A DNA stretch of 64,000 nt. It comes from Polyporus tsugae. Lineage: Eukaryota; Basidiomycota; Agaricomycetes; Polyporales; Polyporaceae. Position numbers and translations under genes: made by a program. The notes below the pieces were generated by a model that was given only the letters and a program-made list of their open reading frames with translations, searched no databases and was not told the origin of the DNA. Below, one piece after another: positions 1 to 11,307 of the stretch; the stretch's first letter is position 1; every line of letters starts with the position of its first letter. The stretch is from NCBI GenBank assembly GCA_024305745.1, contig JAHRBS010000006.1, positions 1,738,501 to 1,802,500 of the forward strand, written 5' to 3'.

Positions 1-2076
1 CGTGTCGTTAAGCCGCAGGAAGACGGTGCCGATAATGACAGCCTGGAGAACAAACGACGCAAGCTGGATGACCTGCGCCGCGATGCCCCCGCGGATGATC
101 TGGAGGCGGCGGACCATGAGCGCGCGGGCCTGCATGGGGATCGAGACTATGTACGGGCTGCTTGAGCGCGTGTGGCGGGCGCGCTCGAGCTTGACGCTTG
201 ATTTGTACTCTGCGACGCGCTCGGGCTTCCCGACGAACGCTGCGCGGTACGCATCGACGTCTTCGCTGTTGAGGCGCGCGAACTCGGACTTCCGGAAGTA
301 GTCGGCGAACTGGGCGGCAGTGCGGGGGACGCGGTGCTCGTAGCCCTCGCGGACGATGCGGCCATTGGGGTCGGTGACTGTGCAGATGGTGAGCAAGTTG
401 ACCTACATAGCCACGCAAAAAGAATGCTACTTACCAGCGACGAGGAAGTCGGCGGTCGTTTGACGGTTAGCGGGCTCGTACCCCATGTCGATGAAGTACT
501 GGCGCGCCCGGTTGGCGGGGCCCATGTACACCTGGCGACCCTCGTAGATCACACACACTTTGTCGAAGTGCTCGTAGAGCTGCTCGCCAGCCTGGTAGAT
601 CGCGACGATCGTTGACTGCCGTCCGATGTCGGTGGCGAGCCGGAGAGCTTGCACAAATTCAAGCGCGGTCGAGGCACTACATAATAGTCAGATGGTGAAA
701 ATAGGAAGGGGGGCCCCATGGCACGCACTCAAGACCGCGGGTGGAATTGTCCCAGGAGTTGAGCAGGGAGCGGGTGACCAACGTCTCGCTGATGGAGACG
801 CGCTTCTTCTCACCACCAGACACACCACGGACGGATGCATCTCCGACGAGCGTGTTCTTGACATGGCGAAGGCCAAACACCGTCTCGACTGTCTCCACGA
901 CGGTCGAAATGTACTGCTCGCGCGACTCTTCGTCTAGACGCGTCTGAGGCGTCCGGGTCTTAGCAGCGAAGCGGAGCGTCTGGTCGACAGTGAGGGTTGG
1001 AAAGTGCACATCGTCCTCCGGGCAGTACTGCACATCTCCGCGGAACCGCTTCTCGACCTCTTCGGGGGTGAGCGAATCGTACCACACATTCCCATGGATG
1101 GAATGGAACTCTCCGCGCTCGTTCGCGAGGGTCTTCAGAAGCGTACTGCATCCTGAGCCCGGGCGCCCGAGGACGACTGTCCGGTGAAAACGGAAGTTAG
1201 TATACGTAAATTGTAGCGCTGACGGAGAGTCGCAAGTCTTCATCCCATCGCCGCAGCGAAAAACGACATGCAACACGACGTGAAGCTGGGCCGCTACGAC
1301 ATATATCGTACGATGTATCCTCCCCATCTGCACAAATTAAGGAACACTCACGCATCATCTCTCCCGGTCGTACAACGCCCTCGAAGCCGCTGAGAATATC
1401 TCGTGTGGCCGGGCGCATGGCTTCCCTGAACCCTCGGAGGGCGTTCAGCGGGTTGATCGCTGACCCAAACGTGGACTGGTGCGACGCCGCCGCGCCGACA
1501 CCGACGACCCGGAGGTCACGGAACGCGACTCCAAGCTCCCTCCGCTTGATGTCAGACTCCTCAAGCCTGCGCAAATAAACGGTGGGCAAAATGGGAAACA
1601 AAGGGGTCAACGCTTCGCGCGCCGGCAAGAAAACAAAGCACTCACTTCTTGGCGACATTGCGAAGCCTCTTCCCAAAGTCGAAAGGGGCATCGGGGGACG
1701 CGAGCGTAACCTCGGTCGAAACGGAGTGCGCGCTCCGCCTCTCTACTTCTCTTGGAGGGGGCAGGTCGAAAGGAAGCGGGGTGCCGTTGTGTGATTGGCG
1801 GGAAAGGGACCGACGAAGCTGGTCGACGCCCTCGGGATCGAAGTGGCCAATATCGACGTGTGAACCAGAGGAGGCTTGCCTTGTGAGGGGTATGTTATGC
1901 CGCTCAGAGGCCGAGTCGCCGACGTCGCCGGAGGAAGAGTGGGGATGTGCAAGGTTATGGTACCCGGTGTTGCCGTGTGTAGTAGTTATGTGGGTGGCAG
2001 GCAGCTCAGGCACACGGTCGTGGCCCTCGATCGCCTCTAGCTCAGAAGGGTCGAGTTGAGCTTGGACAGTAGCCAT
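1..2076 (-). CDS. PDR-type (ABCG) ABC transporter, 5' part
   Basis: ATP-driven plasma-membrane drug or metabolite exporter of the fungal pleiotropic drug resistance type; truncated by the window edge. Exons (gene order) 1646-2076, 1352-1566, 729-1176, 435-676 and 1-377+ join in frame. The N-terminus is hydrophilic (about 145 aa), followed by nucleotide-binding domain 1 before any membrane segment, the NBD-TMD order of ABCG/PDR proteins. Visible motifs: Walker A GRPGSGCST (Cys instead of Lys, normal for the first NBD of fungal PDR pumps), signature VSGGEKKRVSISE, Walker B region with WDNSTRGLD, and the first membrane helix beginning after RRLQIIRGG at the window edge. The intron inside RGL-D uses a GTGCGT donor. 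A TATA-like box lies 62 nt upstream of the ATG. Substrate unknown. Neighbouring P450s suggest, but do not show, a role in xenobiotic or metabolite export. Confidence 0.93.
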
Positions 2077-2137
2077 GGCGGCAAGAGGAGGGCAGAGCGG
2101 GACAAGCTGCGCTCATGGTGGAGTGAAATGGGTATTA

Positions 2138-2143
2138 CTTATA
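2138..2143 (-). promoter_or_regulatory. TATA-like box of the PDR transporter gene
   Basis: TATAAG on the minus strand, 62 nt before the start codon at 2076. Position and sequence fit a fungal core promoter; inferred only. Confidence 0.4.
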
Positions 2144-3248
2144 TGTTGTTGTCGCTCGAGGGTAGTTTTCAGCCGCCGGAAGGAAGAGATTTGAGAGGAA
2201 GATTAGCCGGCCCCCGTTTGCTGACGTGGATGCTGGCCGAACCGGGTTGCTGTATCTAGATTCGCCCAACTACCGATCACCTTACGCAATTTGCTTGCGC
2301 GACAATGGCTCTTGTGGCGTGCCATCGGTGGCCGCTTAGTCGCAGTGTATGCCGTGAATCCACTTACGACATATGTGTTGAGCCCAGGCGGTGGGGTAGT
2401 AGCCCTGCGGTTTCGTAAGTTACTGACGGATCTTCTTTTCTCATGATTCATGGAAAACACTTCACCTCGCATCTGAGCCTAGTCCAGTAGCACTTACCTG
2501 AGAAAGCTGATGGACAGAACGCTGAGCCCGAGCGCGCGGTGCATGAATCGCTGCTGCGGACATCGATATCCGACGGCGTCTGCAGGCGTCCTACAATGTT
2601 GAATCAAAATTTTACACGCCAGCGTACCTTGGCAATGGCCGACTCGGGATGATGCAGATGGTGGACCTGTGTCAGTGTGGCGGACCACGCAGGACGATGT
2701 GGAGCGCCAGGCCCGGTCTTCTGCTGCGCCCTTATCAATATTTATGGTGGAGTAACTACATGTGCCTGCAGCTCCGTTTAATGTAATACTTGTCTCATAC
2801 TTATCCACCCGTAGTGAACTCGCACCCCACCACCAAAATTATTACTGGATATAAACCACATTATCGGGGGGCGCATCATACGCGCGCTGAGTGCGTAACC
2901 TGCAGGAGTTGACGTTGAGGTCAGAACTGGACGTGGTGCCGCATGGCTTGAGATAGACGGCTCCGAATCCGCATGCCGTCCGTCATGTATCACGTACGCG
3001 GACCGGCGACTGCACTGAATCTGATTATGCGACGGGCCGCGGCATGTAGACAGTAAGCACAAATCACAAATGTCTTCCCGCCAATTGCAAGTTTCATAAG
3101 CAAGCTGTGCATATTTGTATATACTTATACGCGGAGACCCTGATGCGACAAACCCGGTGGTCAACCATCCAGTCTTCCGTTTGTATAACCATCACCGCAT
3201 ACCATCGTGATAGAGACTGGGTTGCACTGCGAAGACTCCCTTCAGGTT
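2144..3248. other. Intergenic, no gene recognised
   Basis: Upstream region of the PDR transporter and downstream region of the first P450. Only short open frames without recognisable domains; I see no repeat or RNA gene here. Confidence 0.5.
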
Positions 3249-5389
3249 TCAGTCCGAGCGCGCCACTGCCGCGCAAGAGCGCATCAAAGACTCGGCCATC
3301 GCAGATCGGGGCTTGATAGTACAGCGACAATCCTCGGGGTAGCTGTAGTAGACTCTTCAGCACCTCCTCGCTATGACGGCCAGGAGGACACGCACGAAAC
3401 AAGGGTGTCGGTTTGAACGTGCTCGATCTTGATGGGACGGCCGTTTTCCCCGAGAGGCGGCCCAATATCGAAGACGTGCAGTACACAGGCGACGTTGATG
3501 AACAGCGTGGCTTCGGCAAAGTAGCGTCCGGGGCAGATCCTGGATATCACATGAGCTTCGTATGCATGGAAAGACCGGTGCTGCGGTACAACGTGCCTTC
3601 GACCGTACCCAAAGACAAACGCTGCCGGGTCCCGAGCATTAGTGTCGAGTCTGCCATTTCGTATGAATCGTTCGGGTCTGAAGACATCAGGATCTTGGTA
3701 TACATCAGGATCATTCATGCATGCCCTTGGAAGCGAGACATTCAGTACAGTTCGCGACCTAACGGGGAAGTAGTACGGCATACCAGGTGTTCGGAATCAG
3801 CACGGTCCTAGCCGGGATGAAGTATCCGCGGAACTCGTCGTCAGAGACGGTCGCATGTGGTACACCAACAGGGAGAACAGAGTACCATCGCATGGACTCT
3901 TTGATGATAGCATTGATGTAGACGAGTGAATCCCTGTCCCCAAAATTCGGCAAACGATGCGGGCCAACGACGGCGTCGAGCTCGGCATGGGCTTTTCTGA
4001 GCACTTCGGGGCGCAGCGATACCCCAGAAAACATCCCTAGAAGCGTTGCCAGCACCTTCGGAAGATGTGAGGAAGAGGATCAAGTGGAACATGTGGACCC
4101 TGTTTGTACGTACCGTGTCAGTGCCAGCTGAATTCATACATGACGATGGCATCAGCGGCCGAACTCTTCCAAATGGCGCAAAGTCATACCTTCGAACGCA
4201 ACAGCGCTCACATTCTTGATAATCTCCTCGTCTTCAGAGGAGACCGTGGCCCATTGAGCCATCCTACTGAGCAATTTCTCGGTAATTGACCGAGTAGCTT
4301 CTCCGTTCTCCTGGAGAGCAGGAGCTGACGATCAACATGCCACTCCGAAACCCTCATCGAGCAGAAATGGAGGAATGACGCACCAACTTGGCCTTGGTGT
4401 GCTCGAACGGCACATTCTTGAGTCTGTCTCCCGCCGCCATCCACTTTGCCCAGAGTCTCTGCGACGCCGCGCCAGGGAACCAAGGGGGGATGTGCCGAAG
4501 AAACGGTAGGAACTGGACGAGGAACTTCCCAGGGACTAAGCCTTCCACGACACCCTCGAGTGCTTCTTCTGATATCTTCACATAGACGTCGTTTTCATCC
4601 TCGACGTCGATGTCGTACACGAGCTTCAATATGGCCGATGCAAAATTGCTGTTTCGTTTAATGCTTAATGGATGACAAAACACGGGAGGGGCGGACTCAC
4701 AAGCGGATAAGCTGCTTCAAGTGAGAGGGATTATTGAGCAGTGTCTCGAGAAAAATGGGTGACGGATTGCTGCGTTGGCTGATACTGTTCAATGGCGTCT
4801 CGGTGGAAGTGTTGCCAGAAGGCGCGCCTGTGACGGCGCCACCACTGTCCATAGGGCATGAAACCGAGGCTTAAGCTCGAACCAGACCTGTACGCATATC
4901 ATATTATTCGCGAGGAGCGGCCGCCTTCACGGAGAACTCACAGCTCTATCATTGGAGACTGCACACGGTCGGATGTATTCGCAGACCGCTTGTCGAGATA
5001 TTCGAATATCGCCTCAGCACTCCCGAGCACCACGATAGGTTGTCCGAGCACTTGAAAATAAAGGACATCCCCTTCAACGAGTCCGATCAATGCTAAGCGC
5101 TAAAGTCCGAAGTAAAGCAGTCTTGCTTACCTAGTTCATGGCTAAGGTCTCGATACCCGAGCCACTGTTTGGACCGAGGCATGTTGAACATGTTGCCAAC
5201 AATTGGGAGGCATTTTGGACCTGGGGGAAGAGGACGGCCGCAAGTGCGAGCTCGCCATCGTGCGATAGACCGGAAATAGAGGACAATCACTAGAGCGACG
5301 ACCAGCTGTATCAGATCGAGCACACTCGCTGGATGTGTCACCCTCCGCATGAACGAGGTGGGTGCTGCAAGTAATCTGCTGGAGATCAT
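3249..5389 (-). pseudogene. Cytochrome P450 with a 2-nt frameshift (copy 1)
   Basis: Microsomal class II P450 of an Agaricomycete expansion: one N-terminal membrane anchor, proline hinge LPPGPK, I-helix AGTDT, ExxR (KESMRW), PERF, and haem loop FGYGRR / ICPGRYF. Ten exons: 5131-5389, 4942-5071, 4701-4887, 4384-4648, 4190-4310, 4114-4127, 3784-4055, 3597-3725, 3396-3539, 3249-3342. Every exon from 2 to 9 matches the length of the intact copy at 17914-20069 except exon 3, which is 187 instead of 189 nt. Near 4750 the intact copy has two more bases (CCCGAATCTTT against CCCATTTTT), so the frame shifts and meets TAA within about 20 bases. No other lesion is seen, so the loss is recent, or it is a sequencing error. 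Intron 8 starts GC rather than GT, shared with the intact partner. If corrected, it would be a normal P450 of about 538 aa. Confidence 0.85.
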
Positions 5390-6530
5390 GAGAAAAACCA
5401 GGCGATGCGTAGCCGAAGTCAGAGGACGAACAAATGAGAGAAACGCAAAGTCTTATCCTAAGTCCGGGCGGCGTAAGTGCGTACTAAGTGCGCCGAGGAT
5501 ACAAGGTTAAACTTGACGCACCCAGACACACCTGATTCGCTACGTGTCCACATGGTGCCCCAGCAGAGGAGCGACCCCAGCCCACTCACTCCCACCCCAT
5601 CCGGCTTCCATGTCTGTATTTGAGTTGAGAGTGCATCCAGCAACTTGAATCTCTCATGGGGACCGCACCGGCGTCCCGTGTTGACTTGTCTGCACAAACG
5701 ACTTTAGCGAGTGGAGAGGTTGAACTCATCGACTTACACAGCTTTTGCGATCAACAAATAAAGAAGAAGTGTCGGGACAAATGTTTGTCGTATCGGGTTC
5801 CAGGCCGCGGCGATAACCATAGATTAGGGCACGCAGTGCAGAGGTGACATTCGGTGTGAAAGTAGGTCATATGCTAGCGAGCCTGTGGGAATGAGTGGTC
5901 ACCACCTGAATGATGACAGAGCTACGAACCTATGGAAGAGACGATGACGACCAGTGGGAATACTAGCACCAAACGCCCTGCCAGTGGCCCACAAGAAGGT
6001 CTTGCGATGGAGAGAGACAAGTCACAGGACTAGGAATGGGGAAGAAGGGCCATGTATCCACGGGCCATCGCCGGGTCAATACCACACCCAACGAAACCCG
6101 CACCGCACTGCGAATCTCCAGACTATTGCGAGAAGCTTCGCGTCAATCATCAGGTCAAGGGCAAGCGAAGAGACGCAGGAACATGCTTACTGTTCCGACT
6201 CAGGTTCGTCGCTCAGATAAGTAACATATGCTCATCTCCCTTTGCAGAAGCAGTTTTGGTGATAGAACGTCCGACGATAAGTCATCCGGCGACTGCGTGC
6301 CCGGTGAGTGCGCCGTGAACAATGTTCAATCGTGAGGCGTGGAGTCTACTTAACTCCGTGTCTGATGGCAATTGTGCGCCGCCCGAGTAAACGTGTGCAT
6401 AAATGCCCTGAGATGAGCACTATAATCCATTCGGGCCAAGATGGCACAACGGGTGTTGCTGTTCGAGTTGCAGAAATAGCGTGACGGCGACGAGATACTG
6501 TGACCCCGCTGTTACCGTGACGTGCAACCG
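3249..6530. repeat. Left arm of a long diverged inverted duplication
   Basis: This stretch is the reverse-complement counterpart of about 16700-20069. The similarity covers the P450 gene and continues more than 1 kb into its upstream DNA. Examples: GGCTTCCATRTCTRT near 5604 against its complement near 17695; GAACGTCCGACGATAAG near 6266 against its complement near 17050; GACGAGATACTGTGAC near 6488 against its complement near 16735. Boundaries are approximate. The upstream parts are far more diverged than the exons. Confidence 0.75.
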
Positions 6531-6621
6531 TGACCGGCGCCTCTGCGTCAGTGTCACCCCGACCGTATTTCGGCACAAAGTCTGGGACGTCCACGACGCG
6601 TTGGCTAAAAGCTGGCATTGG

Positions 6622-7760
6622 CTAGTATAAGTCGGGGTTACAGTTGGTCTTAGGAGACAAACGTCTTCCTCTGATGTGCTCAACCAGCCCTAACAGCCTC
6701 GGCATACGACCTCTATTATGCCACCCCAGGTCCCCCGGCGGCGCCGTGATCCGTCTCCTCGCCAACGCGCAAGAGCGGACGAATATCTCCACCGCACCGT
6801 ACCCAAATTTACCGAACCTGCTTCCCGACAACGAGGACCCTGCTCCCCCCTTCAGCAGCAGTCTGAAGATGATCAGGCCGACAATCGCTGAGGCGCCGCG
6901 GCCCAAGGACAGCCTGTAGAACACGATCCCGGCGAACTCTGGCGAGCTGCCCGAGCACTCGACCGACGCGTTCGTCCATGGCGACGAGAACCCGCCGCTC
7001 TAGAGATCGCGTAGAGCGGACGTGAGCATCCAGCACGGTCACGGCAAGAGGAGTCAGCTAGCGAGGGATGTGCACTATGCTTCCCAAGACGACAGCGGGG
7101 GGTGGAGGTATATCGTGGCGTCGGCTAGGTCCCAGCCTAGGACGAACGCGCCGATGCCGGTGGGCAGAGGCGTCGAAGAGGGAGAGGACGAGCGTGGACG
7201 TGAACTGGTTAACGTTGGACAGCGCGCGGGTGAACATCGCGACGTATAGCGACACGGGGAAGTGCGCGAGCCCTTGCAGGACGTTGGTGAGTGCCTACCG
7301 GACCCGCCATGTGCAAAGCGTGAGTGTACATGCTGAGCATTTCGAGGGAAGTCATGGAGGGAATACTTACTTACGAAGGTCAGGAAGAGCGGTGTCCGCA
7401 AGAAGCTGAGGCCATTGGGTATGAGCTTAGGGCGACGGTTGATGGCGTTGTATTTCGTAACAGGAAGTCGGCTTATGATACCCAACACTGGCGCGATCGC
7501 GGAAAGCATAGCGCCTCCGATCGCCCAGGATCCGGAGTGTCCAAGCCAGTCCGACCTTATTCAGCAGGCCATTCAGAATGGATGGGAAGACGAAACCTGC
7601 GAACCGGGTGCGAAAGTCATCATCGTTGCAACTACCAGTCCTGGAAAAGCTGATACCGCCGGCTCGCCCGCGACGCTCGGAGAACCACTGAGGAATGATA
7701 CTAGGCATATAAATGACGCCGCCTCCGAGGCCGATGCCAACGCCTTGCAGCAGAATCAGC
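6622..7760 (-). pseudogene. Decayed MFS transporter (monocarboxylate-transporter-like)
   Basis: Fragments typical of fungal MCT-type major facilitator proteins occur in order on the minus strand but in different frames: IIPQWFSERRGRAGG and GFVFPSILNGLLNKVG (about 7710-7550), SRLP...RRPKLIPNGLSFLRTP (about 7480-7390), SLYVAMFTRALSN...VLSLFDAS (about 7250-7160), a GGFSSPWTNASVE-like stretch (about 6985), then FYRLSLGRGASAIVGLI (about 6920). Several frame changes and missing connecting segments mean that no full-length protein can be made by splicing. It sits between the inverted P450 arms. Recognition rests on family motifs I know, not on a search. The 5' end is not resolved. Confidence 0.7.
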
Positions 7761-8521
7761 TGCTACACCTGTGGCATATAACGGAAGTTAGCATATCAAG
7801 AAAATCATAGTGAAAACTGCGGCAGCGGACTTTGGTGGCGAAGCTCGACGCAAACAGTGAAAGGAAGTTAACCACCAGTCCCCGACAGAGGCTATTAAAC
7901 CGACTCCTAACCAGTGGCTAGACCCCCATTAGCACAAAACCAGAAGCCCATAAAGTCCACGCTTGAATGCCACGGTCGACAGGAGTGAGTTCTTGCACGT
8001 TTACTCCTTCGTGAGGACTACTGTTATGCATAGCAGTCACTGATACGAAGACCCTGAGGCATCTCTCGCACCGTCATGAGCAACCACGGTGCCTATACCG
8101 CCCGGAAGACGAAGTCAAAGATGTGTCAAAAACCTATCTGGGCGTCTGATTGAAAGATTCGCTTTCAAGTTGAACATCATCCGCGGCGGTAGGAATGCCT
8201 CGGATCAAATCAGGTACATGGAGTTGCTTACTAAGAGTAAAGTACCGTACCTGTTCTATACCGTATACGCAGGTTCTATGCTGCAGCTAGTACCAGCCAA
8301 CAATTCCAACCAACCATTCTGGATGTCCCGATGTTAGTGACCGTGAGTGCCACGAGACCGTGATGATCTGTAAGACAGACTAGTACTTACGGACTCGTAT
8401 TGGACGGCCGGCGTAGTCTGTAAAACCCGACCGACACTGCATGAGTGTGTGGGGGTTAATAAGTATCTGAACATAAATTCCGAATCAGAGCATCGACGAG
8501 GATCATGGTCACCAAAAAAGC
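7761..8521. other. Intergenic, possibly decayed transporter 5' region
   Basis: No intact reading frame. May contain eroded 5' exons of the MFS relic, but I could not assign them. Confidence 0.35.
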
Positions 8522-8593
8522 TGGACGTTAAGGGGTTTGAACCCTTGACCTCACGCATGCAAAGCGTGCGCGCTACCACTGTGCCAAACGCCC
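8522..8593 (-). tRNA. tRNA-Ala (anticodon TGC)
   Basis: A 72-nt cloverleaf with acceptor GGGCGTT/AACGTCC, discriminator A, anticodon stem CACGC/GCGTG, loop TTTGCAT (anticodon TGC), and T arm AAGGG-TTCAAAC-CCCTT fully paired. No intron. Nearly the same body as the tRNA at 16464-16535, but with a different wobble base. Confidence 0.92.
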
Positions 8594-8733
8594 ATGTCAA
8601 TTCTCTCTCAGGCATGAATAAGTCTGACTCCAGTCATCACATCCTGGATGCCACAGCAATCCTACACAACACCAAGATCAACTACAGGTATTACAATATC
8701 CACGTATCGTATCATATCAGAACGCAATAAACA

Positions 8734-10076
8734 CTAGTCACGTTCTAGCGCAGCAACGATACCGTACGCCGCTGCAGCGGCCGCACCACCAACCATGAGC
8801 GTACTAAACGCGCCCCACACGTACCCGCCCGCACCCGTAACGCGCGCCTTGACCGCCCCGAAGATGAGCAGCACGACCCCAGTGAGGACGCACGAGTATA
8901 TCAGCGCGATGTGCGCCACCGGCTGGAAGAAGTACGGCAGGAGCGGGATCAGGCCGCCGACGAGGTACCCCATGCCGATCGTGAACGCCGACGTGTACAT
9001 CCGCGACGCGGGCACCTCCTCGAGCCCCTCCCCGAACTTGAGCAGGAACGCCGTGAGGCCGACGTTGCGTGCCCACCGCAGCTGCTGCCCGCCCTCCTCC
9101 GCGACGAGCGTCGCGTCGCTGGCGCCGCGACGCGGAGCAGAGGAGGGGCCGTCGCCCTCGGAGGTGAACTCGACGTCGCGGAGCGCGGCGGCGACCTGCC
9201 GGGATGTCTTCTCGTCGACGCCGACGGGCCCGAGTACCCCAAGCACCTCGCGCTCCATCTCGCCGTCGCACGAGCGGAAGACGCGTGCGGCTGTGGCCTT
9301 TTGCTGGTAGCGGTAGTGGTCGCGCTCGGCTTGGGAAGCGAGGAAGCCGCCGATACCCATTGAGATCGCGCCGGCGATGAGTTCTGCGACGCCACCAAGT
9401 ATGACGAGCTTCGACTCGCCTAGGGACGAGAGGCCGGCGGTGAGCGCAAAGGGGACGGTGAGGCCGTCGGAGAGACCAATGACACTGTATGTTTGGTGCG
9501 AGGTTAGTGCGTGTTCGCTGGTGTAGATGCCGTAGACGCCCAAAGAATCTGGCGAGACGACAGGATGACGACACGGCGGCAGCTCGATCATTCAGGAGTC
9601 CAATACAAAAAGGTGCAACACGATTGGACGGCTCAGCCAAGTCTGGCAGCGCTCCGTCGATGCGTCTCCTGCTCCGGTCTCCCTCATCCGACGAGGACGC
9701 GTAGAGCAGATGCAATGAGACTGGACGGACCTGGCGCTTCTCTACTGTCCAGAATATACCCCGCCAGGCACGGTGGAAAATCGTCGCGCGAAAAGAAACC
9801 AGGGAGGGCGAAACACGAGGGAAAGGGTGGTGGTACTCACACATCGCGGACAACGTCTGGGTCGATGAGCGTGCGCTCGTCGTCACCTCTCAGCTCCTTG
9901 CAGCACACGCCAGACCGTCCTGGCTCGTGGCGGTCGCATTTCGCGGGAAGGGGTGCCGGCTGTGAGCCAGCCGACTCATTAATTGACCAGACCGGGGGCT
10001 TGTTGCTGCCCACGGTATCGGAGCCCCTACGGTGCGGCAAACGCACCGATGGTGCAGAGGCAGAAGCGTCGGACAT
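8734..10076 (-). CDS. CCC1/VIT1-family vacuolar Fe2+/Mn2+ transporter
   Basis: Imports ferrous iron or manganese into the vacuole for storage or detoxification (family knowledge: yeast Ccc1, plant VIT1). Exon 1 is 9841-10076 and exon 2 is 8734-9484; 328 aa. The first about 78 residues are hydrophilic and cytosolic. The conserved family block follows the junction: VIGLSDGLTVPFALTAGLS, then GGVAELIAGAISMGIGG, then a charged metal-binding-type loop (SQAERDHYRYQ and an E/D-rich stretch), and three C-terminal helices (LVGGLIPLLPYFF, ALIYSCVLTGVVLL, MVGGAAAAAAYGI). The D and the GLSDG and GGVAEL motifs are those of the family. The start at MSDASAS was chosen because upstream in-frame codons lack family similarity. 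Intact, with one intron of 356 nt, long for this genome. Confidence 0.93.
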
Positions 10077-11307
10077 ATTGGTGACGAAAGGAAGAGGTGG
10101 GTGAGGGTGATGGTAGATGAGGGGATGGTCCGGTGCGGAGGTGAGGATGACGGGGTGAAGGAAGATGTGCAAGCCTGGTTTATACGGCGCACACTGACAG
10201 AGAAACGGCACTCTGAGTCTTTGGAGCTCCGGCAGCGTTCTGGGAAGGCTGACGTAAACCGGCCTCCCATTGGCTCCCGCATCCCGCATGCTCCGTCAGG
10301 ACTAATTTAACAGTTGCAGCCGCGGTGTTCAGACATACGGCATACAATGGCGACTTCCGGCTCTTCGTAGGCAGCAGTGGGTGAACGAGACAGTCGAGAC
10401 AGGCCCGAAGCTGGTGTGCATTGGGTCTGAGATTGGTCCCAGACACGGAACACGGCTGATCATGCTGCCGCGTTATCAGATAACACGACTCACCCAGAAC
10501 TCGAAGCTTCCTGACATTCATCTCCAGAGTTTCCATCGGGTATGAGTGGGGGATGATGATACATACTTGCACAATCAAATCGCACGGAAAGGCGTGCATC
10601 GGCCCTTGATAGTCCTATGAATAGGGTCGGAAGCAGAAAGCATCACACACCGGGAATCTTCCGCTGCACCTCAACAGTGACAACCAACTTTCGAAGCGCA
10701 TATGGCCCATGGGGCTTGGGTTTAGTCCCCGCCAATATCTTGGGATGATGGAGGATCCGAAGTCAGCGCGCAAGTTTGCTAACCTGTGAAAGCCGCACAG
10801 GAGCCACCATGATGAGTGTTACTAGAGCTCCTCGCTGTCGAAGGGATCAAGGACAGACGCAAGAGGCGCGAAGTGGAAAGACGTTGGAACCTCGGAGCGT
10901 CGCAGGTCGACTGGGAATAGCTCGAGATAAGATTGTGAGTGTATGAAGGGGATTATAACGGGACCTTTGGAAGGTGGGCAAGCGTATGTATGCATGCAGC
11001 TGCAATGAGGGCAGTCCGTTCGGATAAGCGTCGGAACACTCCGGGCCATGCAGTTTAGGCGCCAATGTTTGCGTCCGGCACGGTGCAGTTCAGGGATTTG
11101 CGGCGTCGCATCCCAATTGCAATACAGGGTGGGATCCCGAGGCACGAAAGCGATTGACGATAGCAAGGGTGTGTATGTATGTACAAAATGCGTTCTAAGG
11201 TGATCAGTGTCCCCGGCAAGCTCCAGTCCTCGTTCAGTCTTACCCATCCCAACGTTGCTCCGACATGTCCCTCTTGTACATGTCCACCCCGCCCTCCGCG
11301 TCAACGC
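10077..11307. other. Intergenic, no gene recognised
   Basis: Lies between the 5' end of the CCC1-type gene and the 3' end of the GT69 gene. The open frames here show no domain; treated as UTR and promoter DNA. Confidence 0.5.

Noticed and set aside
8804..9886. 360-codon frame overlapping the CCC1-type gene on the same strand
   Set aside because: Arg-rich shadow frame created by the GC-rich third positions of the real gene.
10822..11304. 160-codon frame just downstream of the GT69 gene
   Set aside because: Falls in the expected 3' UTR; no domain, and composition unlike neighbouring proteins.
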